DNA of 64,000 nucleotides from the NCBI GenBank assembly GCA_000697055.1, contig JNDT01002300.1:124001-188000 (forward strand). Direction: 5' to 3'. A program made the translations under genes and the position numbers. Below the pieces are notes generated by a model. It ran no database searches, was not told the DNA's origin, and worked only from the letters and a program-made list of their open reading frames with translations. This DNA is from Saksenaea vasiformis B4078. Its lineage: Eukaryota; Mucoromycota; Mucoromycetes; Mucorales; Saksenaeaceae. Shown here piece by piece: positions 11,925-24,234 of this stretch. The stretch's first letter is position 1. Every line of letters begins with the position of its first letter.

Positions 11925-12033
11925 GTACGGATTGCGAATCAAAGAAAGTGCAAAAGGAAACGCACACTGGGTTTTGACCGCACTCCAACAAATAGAAAGT
12001 TCAGTCACATTTCCTCCTTCGACGCCTTGCAAC
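11925..12033. promoter_or_regulatory. Bidirectional promoter, NUP57 / TMEM42-like
   Basis: The start codons of the minus-strand NUP57 gene (11924) and the plus-strand TMEM42-like gene (12034) are only 109 bp apart, so both promoters and both 5' leaders must sit in this gap or overlap the neighbouring coding sequence. No TATA box is evident. Confidence 0.55.
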
Positions 12034-12584
12034 ATGAGCACCTTTGTTCCTTATGCCCTTCTATCTGGCTTTTTTGCAGCCCTATCTTCCGTTTTCGCCA
12101 AACTTTTTTCTGATGAACGGATAGCCGTTCTTCATGCCTTTATAGCGCAGTATTTTCAGGATGCTGGCCTGCATATCTACGCGCCACCTGCGATAACAGG
12201 AGAGGTACCTTATTCGTCGGTAACCAGAACTGTTTGTTAACACGCTTACAGATGTCACTGCTTGCAATGCGAGTCGTATGTTTTAGCCTTATTTTTGGCT
12301 GTAATTCAGTCATGTGGACGTTGTTTACGAAAGCGCTTAATGCTGCACCATCATCGATTCAAGTGACCATTGTAAACGGAGCAATGAATTTTGGAGCCTC
12401 TGTAAATATTGACTATCTTCATTGGAAAATAACTGACAACCGCTCCTAGGCCATATTCGGGTATTTGATTTTTAACGAGACGTTGGCACTTCGATGGTGG
12501 ATTGGAGCAAGTTTTATTTTGGCTGGTACCATTTTGTTGTCTGAATCTCAGAAGAAATTGGCAAAATCGAAGAAACAGGACTAA
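12034..12584 (+). CDS. TMEM42-like EamA/drug-metabolite-transporter membrane protein
   Basis: Three exons (12034-12204, 12252-12401, 12450-12584) join in phase to give 151 aa. The start is the ATG of MSTFVPYALLSGFFAALSS. Four or five hydrophobic segments follow, including MRVVCFSLIFGCNSVMWTLF and WWIGASFILAGTILLSES, and the protein ends with a basic cytosolic tail (QKKLAKSKKQD). Length and the FTKAL / TIVNGAMNFGASAIFGYLIF core match the small TMEM42 family, a half-size relative of EamA transporters. Substrate and cellular location are not established for the family. Introns are 47 and 48 nt. Confidence 0.85.
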
Positions 12585-12969
12585 AATATGACAATTTATC
12601 GTGGAAACAATCAGATTTTGATGAACTCTGCTGTATGACAATTCTCACAAGTCAGAAAATGGCTCTACACGCTTCAGCGCACGTTCCTCTTCTTTTGGCA
12701 TAGACATCTATTGGAGCTTTACAAAGTTTCACCAATCTATAAACAAATGAACTGCTAGACTGAAAAACATGAGCTATCATCCAAAAGTGGCATATTGGAC
12801 TGTTGAAGAGACATATGTATAATAGAAAGAGAGATAGGCGTTGGCTGGTTAAACATAGTCAGCAAGATTTATATTAGACTGGATAAGCGTCATAATTGCC
12901 ATTTACGATAATAAGTTGTTAGTATTTTAGAAACCGTGTAAATAGCCCAATTATCTGCTCATCAACAAC

Positions 12970-13254
12970 ATGTCATCGAAGGTCCTTGAAAACCGGAAGC
13001 CTTCGTAAAGGCGGCCATCCGTTGTAGCTGTAGTACCTTATAGATGTGCCACACAAGCTATTACTGAGCTGACGGCCGCAGTAGGAAGTGTTTGTACGCG
13101 TCGCCCTTCATCTTCCGCTTTTATGAGGCTGGGCGGGAAGAAGCTGAGCGGCAACGTAAGCTGTTTTTGTACGTATGAAGGACTCATTGTACAAAACGAC
13201 TAACAGGCAAATCATTCCAACTGGTCAATTCGAAACCTGGCAGCAGGCTGCTGA
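12970..13254 (+). CDS. Possible small spliced gene, 64 aa
   Basis: Three short exons with acceptable splice signals join without a stop: 12970-13004 (MSSKVLENRKPS), intron of 39 nt, 13044-13155, intron of 51 nt with a GTAAGC donor and CTAACAG acceptor, 13207-13254 (ending RNLAAGC). The middle exon contains TQAITELTAAVGSVCTRRPS and MRLGGKKLSGN. No family is recognised. The short first intron and small size make this a tentative call; the stretch might equally be non-coding. Confidence 0.3.
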
Positions 13255-13603
13255 CACGAAAAAAAAAAAATAGCCACATAAAGGGCACAAAAATGTAGGG
13301 ATTGCATAATAGTAGTAAAGTCAGCGTACATAGAATGTTCAAACTGTTGCCTTGGCACTTCTATTTGGAAGCCATACATAACAAAAGCTGTTAACATGCA
13401 GTCTCCGTCATTTAAGAATATCTCCCCTCTACGTCGTGTACTACTCAACTATTTTGAAAGAAAAAAGCAGAGTCTTTTTCTCGTCTTGCAGCTTATGCAC
13501 AGAACTCATTGTAAAATCAGTGGAATTTTTTTTATTTTAGTGCAGTGTGTATATCCGAAACAATTTGTACATAATTTACATAATTAAAAAAAAAGATCAC
13601 GAT
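13255..13603. other. Intergenic stretch, no gene seen
   Basis: About 350 bp of AT-rich DNA with several A or T homopolymers, between a tentative small gene and the 3' end of the glycosyltransferase. No supported feature. Confidence 0.5.
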
Positions 13604-15473
13604 CTAACCAAGACTCCACCACGTACTCAAGGTATCGAATGTGATGAAGGAGTGCGGGTTGCCACAGTCGACTGTCATGTCCTTGTTTCCAATCTGCACA
13701 TAAAATTTAGCATTGAGTGGCTCCTTCTTAGATCTTATACTTACGTCTGGCAAATTAATGGTAGTACGTGCAGAATCAGCATGAAAGGCTGCCATTTTCC
13801 CAAATCCTTTACGGCTGATAAGTCGATAGTCTGTATAGCTGAGTAACCAGTTCTCAATCACGGCACTGTTTACACCTGCAGTGGCTTCATCTTCGCTTTC
13901 ATCAAGGGAACTGGCGGGCTTGTGAACAAATTTCGGAGAAATTACTTTTGGTTCTAAATGCTTAATCGGTAAACCTGTGACCAGCATCGTGGTGTCGTTG
14001 CCAACGAATTTCTCGGCCAACGTTTGATTATAGTTCATGGATACAAATTCATTTCGTAGCTTATTCGAGTCGGTGACTAAGAAGTAAACGACATGTTGAT
14101 GGTGAGGCTTTCGTTGTGTGTCGCGAACAGCATTCGCGCATTTAAAAAAATAGTCCCATTTGTTCAAGTTATTGTTGTCATGGCCAGGGTCCGCTAGGGC
14201 TTGGTCACTCGTTCGAATCTAGACCCATCAGATATTAGTTCATTCGTCAAAAAAAAAAGTCGAACTTAAAAAGGACACCTACCTGTAATCCAATACTGAG
14301 TACACTTTCCATATCAAAGAACGATTTATAGGCACTAATGAAGCGACGTGAACCAATCGTTGGGCGGAATAGGTAATCGGTGAAGCATCGGAACGCATTT
14401 TCCTTGGTTAAGCCGACCTGCGCCAACCACTCAGGGTAGATACTAGACTCTCGGAACGTTCGAATGATATAGGCCCGATTCGATCGCATTTCTACGTACT
14501 ATCTTTTTATGAGATATGTGTCTCATTTTCGCTTTATCGCGTTTCATTTTTACCGAAGCATTCCATAGATGATTAAAGTCTTGTGTAGAGCCATCTGGGA
14601 AAAGAACTTTTCCTAGGTTGCGATAGTTGGCGTTGATTGTGTTGACTTGTTCGTAGCCCAGCAGAGGAGAGCGTTTCGATCGGAACAATGCCCGCATTTG
14701 ATTCGGATCGAAACTCCAGTCAATATTTGGTTTCTCAAAGAGGACCTCAAGTGCAACCGGGTTTTTATCAGCCCAGTGTGCAAGGTAGGCTCTGTCCGTT
14801 AAAAGAGCGTAGAAGAAAGTAGATATCATCCCTGGTTCAAAAGGCGTGAGATGACAACACTTGAAAACAAAAAAAATGCTGGCCCCTTACCATTCATCCG
14901 ATCTGCAAGGCCGCCACAGCTTCGCTTGATCCGATGTTGTGGATCTTCTTCACAAACATAGGATACATAACGTGGAAGATCCTCGTGCACAAAGCTGCGA
15001 AAATCACCCGCTTTTAGCCGTTCGAGTTGTTCAAGTCTCCGCTCATGTAGGGCTGTGTAACGTTCTTGCCACGTTCCACAATCTTTTGTTTCTAGTTTAG
15101 CATCTAGTGGTCGATTACAGTACGCGTGATATTCCATAGGTGAGACCTTCTCAAGCGCAAGTTGTAAGGTAGGATCGGGAGACGGTGGTGTATATGACCC
15201 ATCCTCACTGGGTGGCAGCTCGTTACAGTTCAAACTTAGATTTAAATTTAGAGATCTCTCGGTCTCTTTACTTGTACCTATCAAGAAAAAGGATCAGAAA
15301 GACAATTTCCAGAAAGCGTTGTTGCGCAACGTACCGGAATAATAGAGTAGCGAACCCATGGCCATTGTTCCCAGTGTAAGCATGCTTACAAGTACTAGAC
15401 ATCTAGAAATCCTGGACCTCGTTCGGCTTTCTTTGTTTACGATCAGACGGTGGTATGGTATATCGGCCGTCAT
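13604..15473 (-). CDS. Type II membrane glycosyltransferase, fucosyltransferase-like
   Basis: ATG at 15473 gives a short cytosolic tail (MTADIPYHRLIVNKES), then a single membrane anchor (CLVLVSMLTLGTMAMGSLLYYS) and a lumenal stem rich in Ser, Pro and Leu. The catalytic part has GGLADRMNGMISTFFYALLT, a motif like the nucleotide-sugar loop of fucosyltransferases, then FEKPNIDWSFDP and VLSIGLQIRTSDQAL, where IGLQIR resembles the conserved (I/V)xIR segment of GT23/GT37 enzymes. The frame ends LSTWWSLG at 13604. At least three introns are needed (one joins ...YYSG to TSKETE, one DRMNG to MIST). Golgi location is inferred from topology. Mucoralean fungi make fucose-containing wall polymers, which would suit the role, but the exact GT family is unproven. 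Confidence 0.75.
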
Positions 15474-18400
15474 GGCAAAGAAATTGAGGAAGAAAAAGTA
15501 AATTACCAGAAAATTGAGACAGGATCGACACTGAGTTTTATATACATTAGCTTGTGGCACGTACAGCTGATGGCGAATAATTTTTCATCCAATCATCGTA
15601 AGCGGATCGCCCTCGCTTTTTCACTATCTTTCTGATCCATGGTCACGCTCCCAAAGACCACTGTGAGTTACTCTTTTGCTTGGGTTCTTATCCATACAAT
15701 ATTAAATTCTCTCTCCTTAAGGGAACAATCACGTTTCGTGAGGATATACTTGTGATTGGAGATCACCTCATTAGCTCGTCTTATTTTAAAAACAAACTAC
15801 TAGATTTTACCGTTTTAGTGTGATTCTCTAAATTTTAGCGCATCACGTTTAACGAGATAAACCGTCGCCGACTAAAAAGTAGCAACCAATAAAACAATCG
15901 TCGAATCTATGTTCTTGCTATTCTTTACAACTTATAATACCTTGTTTCCATAAGGTAAGGAACAATGTTTGTAAGAAGGTAACTTTATTAAGGGGAACCT
16001 TTGTTTATTTTTTTTTTCTCTACAACATTTAAAACTCTGTCCAAACCTACCTATCACAACGTTGATTTTGGAAAATAGGAGGTAAATTCATTGCTACTAC
16101 TCCAATGATTTTGACTGCACTCGTCATCCAAGTTCACTTTGTCAGTGGTACACAAGGTTATATGTTCCAAACATTAACATTTGATCATAATGCAGTTATT
16201 CCTAAACAGATGCAGATCCATCTTAGTTTACGTTTTGACAGATATCTAACACTTATTATCCTTTCTGATACAGAGCATCTAATCATTTGGATGCAATAAA
16301 ACAAATCATAAGCTGTATTAATAGAGATCTCACCTTTACAAGCCAACCTTACCAGATTCAGAGTCTATTCCCTCAAAAGGATTATCTGTAGAGCGGCTTG
16401 AGAAACACCCTACCATTTAAAACTGTAGACAACAGAGGCTATCGCTTACTAGCGATTTTTAATCTAGATCAACTTTGCTCGCGGTACTGTTGCAGAAGCG
16501 GAACTGTAATCCGATGTTTGAAATTCCTGAATTGTCAGCATAAATAATCCCTCGATCATCATGTGCGCCTATGCCTCTATTTTTTTTTTTTGGGACTAGT
16601 CTATTCTATACTCCTTGACAATCTCACAAGAAGTAGAATCAAGTAAATCCGGAAATATGTTGTACATAAAGCATTGTTGAGTATAGTTACACTAAGCAAC
16701 AAAACCGTATATACGTAAATTGAAGTAACAGTGCCACAAGTTCAACGAATTAACTATACGTATGAAAAAAACTAAGTTGAAGAAGAATGAGGTAAAAAGA
16801 ATATAACGTCGCCAACATTTTTGGAGTGCCACGACCTCCTTATCGAAGATTCTGTAAGGACAGGGACACCCTTAAAATTAAATATGTGCGTAAAAGAAGC
16901 AGAAAATGTTGATCACTTTGACTATTTTATGACGAAGTGACAATGTTGGCGGTTGCCCTACAAACAGACTATGAAGATCATCCCTCAAAGTTCAGAGAGG
17001 ATCCTTTAATCTTTCCTGCATTTTTTATTATTTAAGGAAGGTCTGGTTCAGGTGGTAAAAATCTTCTTGCCTGCAGAAAGCTTGACCAATAGTTGAGGTA
17101 TTTCAACCTGTCAGAATTCACCACTTGCTATATCAGACGTTGTCAGCCAAGAGCAAGAGCATCTTGAAGTACGTACTCTTTTATCTTTAACTTCAGCTGG
17201 CTACTCCATGTCACTAATTTGTAGAGGCTATTATTTTAAAATGGTAATCAGGGTGCATATCAATTTGGTAGCACTCCTTTCACCAAAACATACAATATAG
17301 ATATTATATCTGGTTTGATAATACATGAGCTCTAAATAAAAAAAGCTTAGGTAACCAACTCGTTCCTGCATAAACTAGTATGCCAGCTGGTACTATCCGT
17401 TACAGTAGCTGTCGATCATCATGTCCATTGGTTCCACCAAAGGATATATGTATATCGTTGTCTAGTCCTTCAAAGCCTTCTATTCCTGCACTATCTAATT
17501 CAAGTTGTTGTCCTTGGCTGTTATATAGTTAGTACAAGAAGCGTAGGATCATGGAAGAGGGACACGCATATATAACTAAGATTCTGATTTATTTTGTAGC
17601 ACAGGAAATTAGCTCACAGAACCGTCTTGCACCTGAATGGTATAGTAAACGGGCAATCTGGTTTTTTCGGGCCGGTTCGCGGTCAAAGATATTCTTCGGT
17701 CATTCCCTATTTCTATAGCTTTATTCGATATTTTTCGTGAGATATGTCATCTTAAGCAATTTGCTTGGCATATCACACAAGCTAAATGGAGAAAATTGAG
17801 CTCAGCACGTGGCAGTCAGGGAGGTGGCGAGGGCGACGAGAGGTCTAGCAAACGTAATCCAAGAGGGGGAAGGCCTTGTAGGCGCGACAAAATTTAACGC
17901 ACGTAAAGATGGTTCAGTTTGAAAAATGTACTTGACGCATATCAAGAGATGTCTGTCACAGTATCAGCCAAAGTCATTTCAAGTATGCTCTCCAGGCTAA
18001 CTATTTCAGCTGCTTCCGCAGGGTCTATTCAGAACGTAAGTGACCAGATCCTTAGTTAGGTCCGGGAGCGTTTTACGTAGTACAATTGGAAACAAGCGCT
18101 CGGATGTTTGGCTTGCATCTGATCTATTAGCAATAAACAAGGTAAAGAAGGCCCTGTCAAATCGGAAGGAAGGAAGGAGATATATCTCACAAGAGATTTT
18201 CAGTAATTTGGTCTTTAAATTTAGCATTACATTTTTTCATCCTCGTTAGAGAATTATTTTGAACGAAGGAGACGAAAAAAAAAAAGCAAAGGTATTCGCA
18301 GTGATATAAGCCTATGCCTGTTTTCAAAGCTGGCCGGGAAATTTGGAAGTGTTGAACTTAACTGGCGCCAATTGTGCTGACACAAATTTAATACAGTCTG

Positions 18401-19330
18401 TAATCAAGAAACCTGTACTTGGTTTACTATATTCCTTCTCATATAAGAGGATGGAAAAGGAAAAAAGAATATCCAACTTGGCCAAGTTTGGTAGATTCTT
18501 AATTAGTGTCCAAACACGTAGTCAGAGATTTAGCACATAACACGTCTACCAGTCTGTGTTGAGGTACGATGTTTTCATTCAAATCCTACTGTACCACGGT
18601 CCCTTACGCATGAAACGGAGATCTTATCCTAACCATCAACCGATCTGCCAGAAAGGAAGGTTTATAACACAAAAAAAATGTCCCACTTTGTATATGAGCA
18701 ATGCAAATTCTAGGAAACGTCATACAAAGAATAGCTTGTTCTTGGATATTATACTTGATTTGGAAAAAATGGCCTTTCAGCGTTGGCGTGGCGCCCACCA
18801 AAAATGGCTTGTCCTGATCAGGTTACACTTGATATCTCAAAAACTATTATCTATTTTCCCAGTGTTTTTTTAGCCTCTGCATGACCTCTTCTTTCTCAAG
18901 TTTGTCACATCCTGACTAGACTTGAAACAGGCAAGATTGAAAATAACGAGCATCACTGGATCTTCATTCGCCCTTCCTACTTCCTCCCTTTAATTTCTTT
19001 TTTACTTCTTTCATCCTTCCCAGCCCTTCTAACTTTCTCTTAGACTGGAGAGGGTGGGAAAACGCGGTATTTTGTCGAATAAAGGCTCGCCCGAGATCCC
19101 ATCCGCTCTTTTGCCTATATGTTTGCGATAGGATTGCCCTGCGAAGGTTTCTGTCATTAGACAGAAGTGAAGCGCTCATCACCGGAACAAAATCTTCGAT
19201 CTCAGTTGCGGAAAAGACCGAGAAGCATCCTGTTCTACTTAAATATATCTTTAGTTAGATTGTAGTATAAATCAAGAATATGGTAGCGATCAAATTATTA
19301 TGAACAGAATTGTGATATTAGGAGGGAGGA
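15474..19330. other. Long AT-rich intergenic region, no gene supported
   Basis: Nearly 3.9 kb without a convincing gene. The few frames of 60-105 codons are AT-driven, overlap one another on both strands and have no family resemblance. Homopolymer A or T runs are common (for example near 16010 and 16580). No tRNA-like B box, simple terminal repeat or retroelement motif was seen. The region may hold decayed mobile DNA or non-coding RNA, but nothing is directly supported. Confidence 0.55.
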
Positions 19331-20635
19331 TTATTTCTGACCGGATGAAGATGTTGTTTGAGCTTTGAGATTTTCCATCCTTGCTCGTAATTCATCTACA
19401 AAAATCTTGGTTGACTTGTGCGAAATCCTTGCCGCTCTATTCGAAGCAGCAACGGAAGTTCGTCCACGGGCAATGATATCTTTTTGATAGATTTCTGCAG
19501 CCTGAGAAAATGATAGCTCATTCTTGTAAACTCGCTCCAGTTCCTTGGCTACAATCACTGCGTCAACCATGGCATGGTTGGCACCTAGAAGGTAAAATTG
19601 AACATCAGTATTACATAAGTGATTCGCATGATTACCTTCGCCCTTGTAAGGTGTCATCGTATGCAATGCATCGCCAATGAGGGCGACACGGCCTCCTGTG
19701 TCGATCGATTCCAACAAATCGTGTGGTGGTCTCTCGCGAATTATCAATCGAGTGGGACGTGTCTCGGGAGCCATATCGCAGACGAGTTTCCGAAATATGC
19801 TTTCCAATCCTTGCGCCCACTCTTTCGCTTGGTCGAAACACGTTTCCTCTTTCAACTCAGGCAATCGGCCATCTTCATCGTACAGAGCAATCAACCACAT
19901 TAACTCATAGGGAGCGTCTCGCGTGGGATCAACATCATTGATTGTAATGAACAGTGTTATGTTCTCGCCATCCTCGAGTTGTCCGAGAACAAACATTTCC
20001 GAAGGTGACATTTCTCGAAATGGCTGATATTCCTCCTCTGTGAGCCATCGTGTCGTAGCGAGACCACGTATAGGATTTACGGTGGTAGTCGTCGTAAATG
20101 CTTCCGATCCGATCAACTGGCGACATACTTGGGAGTTCACGCCATCGGCTCCAACCAACATGCTGCCATCAACCACTGAGCCGTCCTTAAATGTGACCTG
20201 TACACCATCCTCCATCAGCTTGTACGATTCGATACGTTTGTTCCACTGCACATCGACTCCGTGTAATAACCAGCTGCGGAATCGTTCCCGGTTGACACGG
20301 AAAGACGTTGGTTCCTTTGATTGGATCAGCGAGTCGTCGAAAACAACAAGGACTTCCATTTTCTTGCCATCGATGATGGACATCTGACCTGTTGGTCGGA
20401 GACGATTGGCGGGTGTCTCCGTAAAAAGCCTGGACAAGTGCTCTGGACCAACCGCTTCCTTCAGATATGGAAGTGCAAAACGAAGATTAAATGACCATCC
20501 TTGAAAGCGCGCTGTAGGGGTCTCGTCGCGTTCAAACACTAAATACGGAACGCCTCGATGCTTAAGTGCTTGCGCTAGAGTAAGTCCAGCTATGCCGCCA
20601 CCAATAATGAGCACAGGTTTATCGAATGTCATCAA
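19331..20635 (-). CDS. FAD-dependent monooxygenase (PHBH/UbiH-like fold)
   Basis: Flavoprotein of the group A aromatic hydroxylase type, using NAD(P)H and oxygen; the substrate is unknown. The open frame has 434 codons. The N-terminal Rossmann motif is VLIIGGGIAGLTLA, the DG motif is LVGADGVNSQVCRQL (about residue 165), and the FAD-ribityl GD motif is GGRVALIGDALHTMTP. Between YKGEG and ANHAMVDA lie 17 extra residues that break a conserved junction. They correspond exactly to a 51-nt GT-AG intron (19585-19635) without a stop, so the mature protein is probably 417 aa. No signal peptide is present. A TATATA element precedes the start. Confidence 0.9.
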   Translation of the reverse strand: MMTFDKPVLIIGGGIAGLTLAQALKHRGVPYLVFERDETPTARFQGWSFNLRFALPYLKEAVGPEHLSRLFTETPANRLRPTGQMSIIDGKKMEVLVVFDDSLIQSKEPTSFRVNRERFRSWLLHGVDVQWNKRIESYKLMEDGVQVTFKDGSVVDGSMLVGADGVNSQVCRQLIGSEAFTTTTTVNPIRGLATTRWLTEEEYQPFREMSPSEMFVLGQLEDGENITLFITINDVDPTRDAPYELMWLIALYDEDGRLPELKEETCFDQAKEWAQGLESIFRKLVCDMAPETRPTRLIIRERPPHDLLESIDTGGRVALIGDALHTMTPYKGEGNHANHLCNTDVQFYLLGANHAMVDAVIVAKELERVYKNELSFSQAAEIYQKDIIARGRTSVAASNRAARISHKSTKIFVDELRARMENLKAQTTSSSGQK

Positions 20636-20670
20636 AACAAGTTTCGATTATTTGATTTGATTCAAGGCAC

Positions 20671-20678
20671 TATATATA
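20671..20678 (-). promoter_or_regulatory. Candidate TATA box of the FAD monooxygenase gene
   Basis: The run tatatata lies 36 bp upstream of the ATG at 20635 on the minus strand. Position and sequence suit a core promoter element with a very short leader, but the region is AT-rich and no transcription start is known. Confidence 0.4.
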
Positions 20679-21987
20679 CCAAGTGGAATCGGATAAAATG
20701 GATCCGTGCGGATGAAACTTCAAGTCATGCATCGGACCTATTTGCCGATGTATCAACAAAAAGGGAGCGTACAACTCATTCCGTTTTCTTCTTTTTCTGC
20801 CAACTATCTCCATCACGGTGATATAAGTTGGTGTCGTCCGAACACTGGTAAATTATCAGGGTGAAGGATCCTAAGATAAAGTATCAACAAACTATCCACA
20901 CACCCCAGCCCTACGAGGCTTATTACGTGTTCCACAGAACTTGGTTCCACTCTCTATTTGTCATAAGAATGGTGTCTGTATGATACCCGAAGAAGAAGGC
21001 GTTTTAACTTCGTGAACGTTTAGGCTCCGAAGAGCCCGTAGACTTCAAAGGTAAATTGGCATGCTGTTAATGTATACAAAATACTTGAGAGTAGTATTTT
21101 TACTGGATCTGCGATACACTGGTTGTCATTAAGAATATCACGTCTACCTATGTTATTACCAGGTCTGTCAGGGGATCTCGGATACAGAGGTTAAGTTTTG
21201 CGCCAAGCTGCAGAATGATCGTGGGCGTTTGTTAATCTCTGAGTTATTAACGCTGTTCCAACTTGAATTGAAACCACGCAAAACCGAAAAGATACCCGAG
21301 TATAACCTTGATAGAGGTTTACAATGGCAGGCAGTCAGGTACTACCCGCTACTTGCAAAGCTGCGTGACAACGTGCTGATCAGTTTAGTTTCTTCTCAGG
21401 CGCACAAATTGTAGACGTGACAACGATTGGCATTCTTAAGTTATTCCAGATAATCGAATTCAGCAGAATGATCCTACTCTGCTGGTTATGATCTATCGTA
21501 TATGAGAAAGCTTTACAAATTCAGTGGCACGAATTGCCTAGCGCCGATCACCGTCGATTGCAGTTCATGGAAAAACCATTGAGCATACTTCCGCTTTAGA
21601 TCCAACAAGGTGGTCGTACAACAGCACTTGACGATGCCGATTCCCAGGGTGCACTCCAGTCTATCCTCTACTGATCTCAATGAACATCGGTAAGAATAGC
21701 GAAAACGTAGACAGCAGACGCATTATAGACGCAACATCTCACAGTCTGAAGCGCAAATACATTCATTGTGGACGCGAAGGTTGCGTAAGTCCGCATTTAG
21801 ACTGAAAGTGCCCAACCAAAAGTTGAAAGTCCATTGCAAATCGACTTTTGTTAGAAGCGTTAAAAAAAAAAAAAGAATCGAGAAAGAAAAATCCAGTAGA
21901 CATTGCTGTAGGTCCAAAGAAAGAAAAGTAGCTTTGGTGAGAAAGATTTTCGTTTTTTTTATCTTGTTAACTGACGACTTGGCAAAT
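20679..21987. other. Intergenic region, no gene supported
   Basis: About 1.3 kb between two minus-strand genes. A 61-codon plus frame (21229-21414) has no recognisable content. A frame over 21766-22272 is antisense to the SEC13 3' end. No repeat or RNA gene was seen. Confidence 0.5.
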
Positions 21988-23344
21988 CTAAGCATTCTCT
22001 TCCAGTTGTTGAACACATTCCCATTCACCCTTCGAATCCTCCTTCCACAGCGTCACTTTGTTGTCACCACAAGACACGGCAAGAACATTGCCAGAAAGAG
22101 ACCAACTGACACGCCACACAACGTCTGGAAACTTTTCGCCAAGAGGCTTCTTGGTCCATTTCGAAGTGGGGGTATCTTGTGTCCAGATCAACACAGTTTT
22201 ATCCTGCAAGTACTCCATGAGACACGTTCGTTCATTTTCCTTTACACAAATCACCTGAGAGCAGCTTGCTAAGTAGCTCTTTGGAAGACCGACGCTAGGT
22301 GCCCAGGCAACATCCCGAACCCAATCGGAATGTCCATCCAAAGTTTCCTCCTCTTGCCACGATTTAGAATCGTCCCTATGAGTTTAGATCAGTTCACCTT
22401 TTCTTTTTTCTATATGCTATCTATTTTTTGCATACTTCCAACCCCAAATCTTGATCATATTGTCGCATCCGGCCGAAACAAATTTCTTAATTACATTTAC
22501 ATTGGGTGCACCACCCTTCGCTTGTACAAGGCTTCCAGCAATAGCAGAGGGCGCCCAAGTCACTGCGTTACAGCCGATACTGTGCGCATCAATCACGTAT
22601 GTTTCCCAAGAGCCATCATCTATAATGGATACAGATTTAGTTGATCTATCATCAAAGCAAAGGATCATTACCTCTGTATTCGAGAATAGAGACTTTGCCG
22701 TCCGAGGAAGCGCATGCTAAAATGGCACCGAGTTCATGTGGAGCCCACGAAACCGAGTTCACTGCAAAAGAGAAATAGCGTTCCAGATCCGTCATTGCAA
22801 TGATTCGAGGACTTCTTACCAGAAGCTGTATGTACGTTGTGTTCCTTTATTCTTGTCCAGGTACCATTTTGTTCTTTCCAAATAAATACGCGGCCATCGT
22901 ATGAGCATGATGCAAGAATATTTCCAAACTTTGGATGCGCCCACGACACTTGCCACACGGGGGCTTCATGTCTGTATAGCATTAGGACATCTAACGAAAA
23001 GACAAAAAGTGCAAGTCATTCATTACCCAGTCAGTGTTTCAACAAGGCGTTGCGAGTCGCCGTCAATATCAAAGATTTTGATAGTGTGATCCGAAGAAGC
23101 AGTGGCAAGTCGACGGGAGTAGTAGTCGAGTTGTGCATCATGCTGAAGCAAGGAGAATCGAGAATGATGAGCGCTCGTTATCCTCGGACGCGTGAAACGC
23201 ACTTACAATCATATCTTCATGATGCGTCTCGATCGATTGTGTTGCTGTTTGGGACTATTCATAAATATACACATTAGCATGGAAGTATGGCCAACTACGC
23301 CATGTCTTTTTTTTCCTTTCTTTGCTCTTTTGTTTTCTTACCAT
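21988..23344 (-). CDS. SEC13: Sec13, WD40 protein of COPII coat and nuclear pore
   Basis: Beta-propeller subunit shared by the COPII outer cage (with Sec31) and the Nup84/Y complex. The predicted start is an exon consisting of ATG alone (23342-23344), followed by an 87-nt intron (23255-23341). The next exon (23207-23254) reads [16 protein letters not shown]. The protein continues [28 protein letters not shown], then [42 protein letters not shown] and [16 protein letters not shown]. These are six WD-type blades with the Sec13-specific WAHPKFG and CSYDG signatures. The stop is at 21988. Several 40-60 nt introns split the blades. Identity is certain; the ATG-only exon is inferred because the second exon has an in-frame stop just upstream and no other ATG. 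Confidence 0.93.
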
Positions 23345-24234
23345 GTTGCAGAAAGGTTGTCGTGAGGACACGTTGCATGTACATAAATGACCACCATTAA
23401 TTCCGGACTTACAAATTGTGATGACGTAACATGCCCACCAAAAAAAAAAAAAAAACGTTACGATATGCTATATGTTGAGGAATAACTCACGAAAAAATGG
23501 TTGTAGCGGAAAACTGAAAGCATCACATGAAATAGGAAAGAAGTAACTATATTTTGATGTATAAATGAAAGGAAATAATTTTCTTGAGTTGTTGGTCAAG
23601 AGTTTGCAAATGCACCTGAAAATGAGCAAAAACGTAAGAGATTATCCTCGCCAAATGGCCATTTTTCACTCGATTTTTACAAAAAACTTTTTCCTAAAAA
23701 ATGGTACCACTAAATAGAGCAGAAAGAATAGAATAATTAGGTATTGTTCAAGGTCACATCAATGATGCCAGACTCTATCCACATGTGTAAATATCAGCCG
23801 CGTTAAGTAGACATCATCTATCTTACAGTAATTTGTTTACGTGTAATACGTCTAGTTCAAAGTATCTCCAAAAAAAAAACGATTCTATCTAACACTAGAC
23901 ACAACGTAAACGCTTAGGGACCGTACCACGTTCCTTGTCCCAGGAACGAGCAGCAAACAGCTGAGAGAAAGTAAGACTTAGGCTAATTTCGGCGTATGCG
24001 CCATTGCGTAAGGCACAGCTCTTACAAAGCGTATTTAACCAATGTATGTTGCTTCCGGGATTTCGCTTCGTAGGTCTGTCAGTCATTGATAAACATCACT
24101 TCACAACTGTGATATAAGCGCTTCTTATTTATTAGAATGATGACAACAACTTTCGTTTACATTACGATCGCTGACCAGTTTGTCTTCAGACAAAAGCAAT
24201 CAATCAATAAATACAGGATAACATGAAAGATCGC
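23345..24234. other. Intergenic region, no gene supported
   Basis: About 0.9 kb. It holds several A-runs (near 23440 and 23870) and a 63-codon minus frame (23895-24086) without recognisable content. It must include the SEC13 promoter. Confidence 0.5.

Noticed and set aside
14200..14230. tRNA B-box-like gttcgaatct
   Set aside because: Lies within the glycosyltransferase gene, with no A box, acceptor stem or terminator around it.
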